Source: Sphingomonadales bacterium (lineage in GTDB: Bacteria; Pseudomonadota; Alphaproteobacteria; Sphingomonadales; Sphingomonadaceae). Taken from it: a stretch of DNA of 6,448 nucleotides. Position numbers and translations under genes: made by a program. The stretch lies in assembly GCA_017304125.1 (NCBI GenBank), contig JAFKLV010000106.1, forward strand, positions 1-6,448, written 5' to 3'. Shown piece after piece: positions 5,835 through 6,448 of this stretch. A model generated the notes under the pieces. It worked only from the letters and a program-made list of their open reading frames with translations. It was not told the DNA's origin and did no database searches. Within the stretch, counting starts at the first letter, position 1. Each line of letters opens with the position of its first letter.

Positions 5835-5885
5835 CACGGCAACCTTTTCAGAACGGGATCGTCATAGCCCATTTGAGGTGATGCC

Positions 5886-6035
5886 ATGATCCGCAAGCTT
5901 AAATCGGGCGAATATCGACTCTATTCGCGCAAGCCCGACGCGAAAACCGGCAAGCGCCGCAACCTCGGTACGTTTGAAACCCGCGCCGCGGCGGAAAAGC
6001 ACGAGCGCGAGGTCCAATATTTCAAGCATCATTGA
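5886..6035 (+). CDS. Small basic protein, 49 aa, integrase Arm-like fold suspected
   Basis: A short frame starts at ATG 5886 with GAGG at 5875-5878, 7 nt away, and ends at TGA 6033-6035. The product begins MIRKLKSGEYRLYSRKPDAK, continues TGKRRNLGTFETRAAAEKHE, and ends with an aromatic, His-rich tail (QYFKHH). The pattern of a strand with a lysine/arginine turn (TGKRRNLGTF), then a helix of the form TRAAAEKHEREV, resembles the Arm/AP2-like DNA-binding domain at the N-terminus of tyrosine integrases, here free-standing. I recall near-identical short proteins in many alphaproteobacteria, which supports a real gene, but their function is not known to me. Strong basic charge makes nucleic-acid binding plausible. 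Codon use matches the neighbours. It is divergent from hutD, and a hairpin follows about 25 bp after the stop. Confidence 0.8.
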   Translation: MIRKLKSGEYRLYSRKPDAKTGKRRNLGTFETRAAAEKHEREVQYFKHH

Positions 6036-6051
6036 GGCATTGTGTTTTTGC

Positions 6052-6091
6052 CACTCGCGGCCCGTCACGCGGCTCAAGGCCGAGTGACGGG
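6052..6091 (+). terminator. Hairpin with alternative pairings between converging genes
   Basis: CCCGTCAC (6061-6068) pairs with GTGACGGG (6084-6091), with an inner CGGC/GCCG stem (6070-6073 with 6079-6082). Alternatively CACTCG (6052-6057) pairs with CGAGTG (6081-6086), which excludes the first stem. It lies between the stops of the 49-aa gene and the efflux protein gene. No T-run follows on either strand (GTTTTTG at 6044-6050 precedes it on the plus strand), so termination strength is uncertain. Confidence 0.45.
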
Positions 6092-6100
6092 GGCAGGCGT

Positions 6101-6448
6101 CTAGTTCCGCGACGCGGTCTGCACCTTGGGCGCATCCTCCCAGCCGCCGCCGAGTGCCTTGAACACATCGATCTGCGCGTCGGCGATCTGCGCGTCGATC
6201 AGCGCCAGCGCCGCTTCGGTCTCGGCTGCGGTGCGCTCGGCATCGAGCAAGGCGAGGCTGTCGATCTGCCCCTCGCGCTGCTGCGCGCGGGTGATGCGCG
6301 CGGCGACTTCGGCCTCGTTGCGCGCGGCCTGCAGCGCGGTGCGCCGGTCGAGCGCATGAGCGTAGGCCGAGAGCGCGGTCTCGGTCTCGCGGAGCGATGT
6401 CAGCACCGTCCCGTCGAAGGTCGCGAGCGCGGCCTGCGTATCCGCCTC
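6101..6448 (-). CDS. NodT/OprM-type outer-membrane efflux protein, C-terminal part
   Basis: The visible 115 residues are the C-terminus of a TolC-fold outer-membrane factor, the exit duct of RND-type tripartite efflux pumps. The window edge cuts it upstream, and the frame enters with EADTQAALATFDGTVLTSLR. Landmarks of the NodT/OprM group are ATFDGTVLTSLRETETALSA, AARITRAQQREGQIDSLALL (periplasmic helices), LLDAERTAAETEAALALIDA and the finishing FKALGGGWE. A long coiled alpha-helical barrel region with regular Ala is expected here. It ends with TAG at 6101-6103 and faces the 49-aa gene. The adaptor and inner-membrane pump genes probably lie off the right edge, but they are not visible. Confidence 0.92.
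   Translation of the reverse strand, partial: EADTQAALATFDGTVLTSLRETETALSAYAHALDRRTALQAARNEAEVAARITRAQQREGQIDSLALLDAERTAAETEAALALIDAQIADAQIDVFKALGGGWEDAPKVQTASRN

Noticed and set aside
5816..5840. GGAAC at 5816 on the plus strand
   Set aside because: No GTT element at the required distance, and it lies inside hutD.
5862..6077. Minus-strand frame of 71 codons opposite the 49-aa gene
   Set aside because: The plus-strand 49-aa frame has the ribosome binding site and a conserved-looking sequence; this is its shadow.

Overview
The window looks like chromosomal DNA of a high-GC alphaproteobacterium, most likely a sphingomonad (Sphingomonas or a close relative). The clues are GC-rich codon use, a NodT-type outer-membrane efflux protein, several small alanine-rich secreted proteins, a 49-aa basic protein, and promoter-like sequences of the alphaproteobacterial general stress response type (EcfG: GGAAC, 16-17 nt, CGTT). 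All assignments come from reading the sequence and from remembered family features; no database search was made.

Layout. 1-364 (-): the start of a secreted protein that runs off the left edge. 365-935: a 571-bp gene-poor stretch with two divergent EcfG-like promoters (minus 746-770, plus 872-897), an imperfect dyad midway between them, and, downstream of the minus promoter, two strong hairpins that could be a roughly 100-nt stress-induced small RNA or a structured leader. 936-1598 (+): a secreted alanine-rich coiled-coil (DUF4398-like) protein behind the plus promoter. 1659-1686: a hairpin terminator shared by converging genes.

1699-4758: a compact regulator-enzyme-transporter locus. A YafC-like LysR regulator (-) is divergent from a DkgB-like aldo/keto reductase (+), which is followed 12 bp later by a YdhP-like MFS transporter (+). 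A perfect TGA-N7-TCA dyad (T-N11-A) next to the regulator's start is the likely LysR site. The expected logic is that the regulator senses a small metabolite, the reductase reduces a reactive carbonyl compound, and the transporter exports a substrate or product. The real ligand cannot be read from the sequence.

4755-6448: a small secreted protein with two cysteines near its C-terminus (-), preceded by a third EcfG-like promoter that overlaps the end of a HutD/Ves-family cupin gene (-). Divergent from hutD is an untracked 49-aa basic protein gene (+). The right edge holds the C-terminal 115 residues of a NodT/OprM-type outer-membrane efflux protein (-).

The main novelty candidates are three EcfG-like promoters within 4.5 kb, two in front of small secreted proteins and one in front of a structured RNA, which suggests a local general-stress regulon, and the 49-aa protein. 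No CRISPR array, tRNA, rRNA or insertion sequence was seen.
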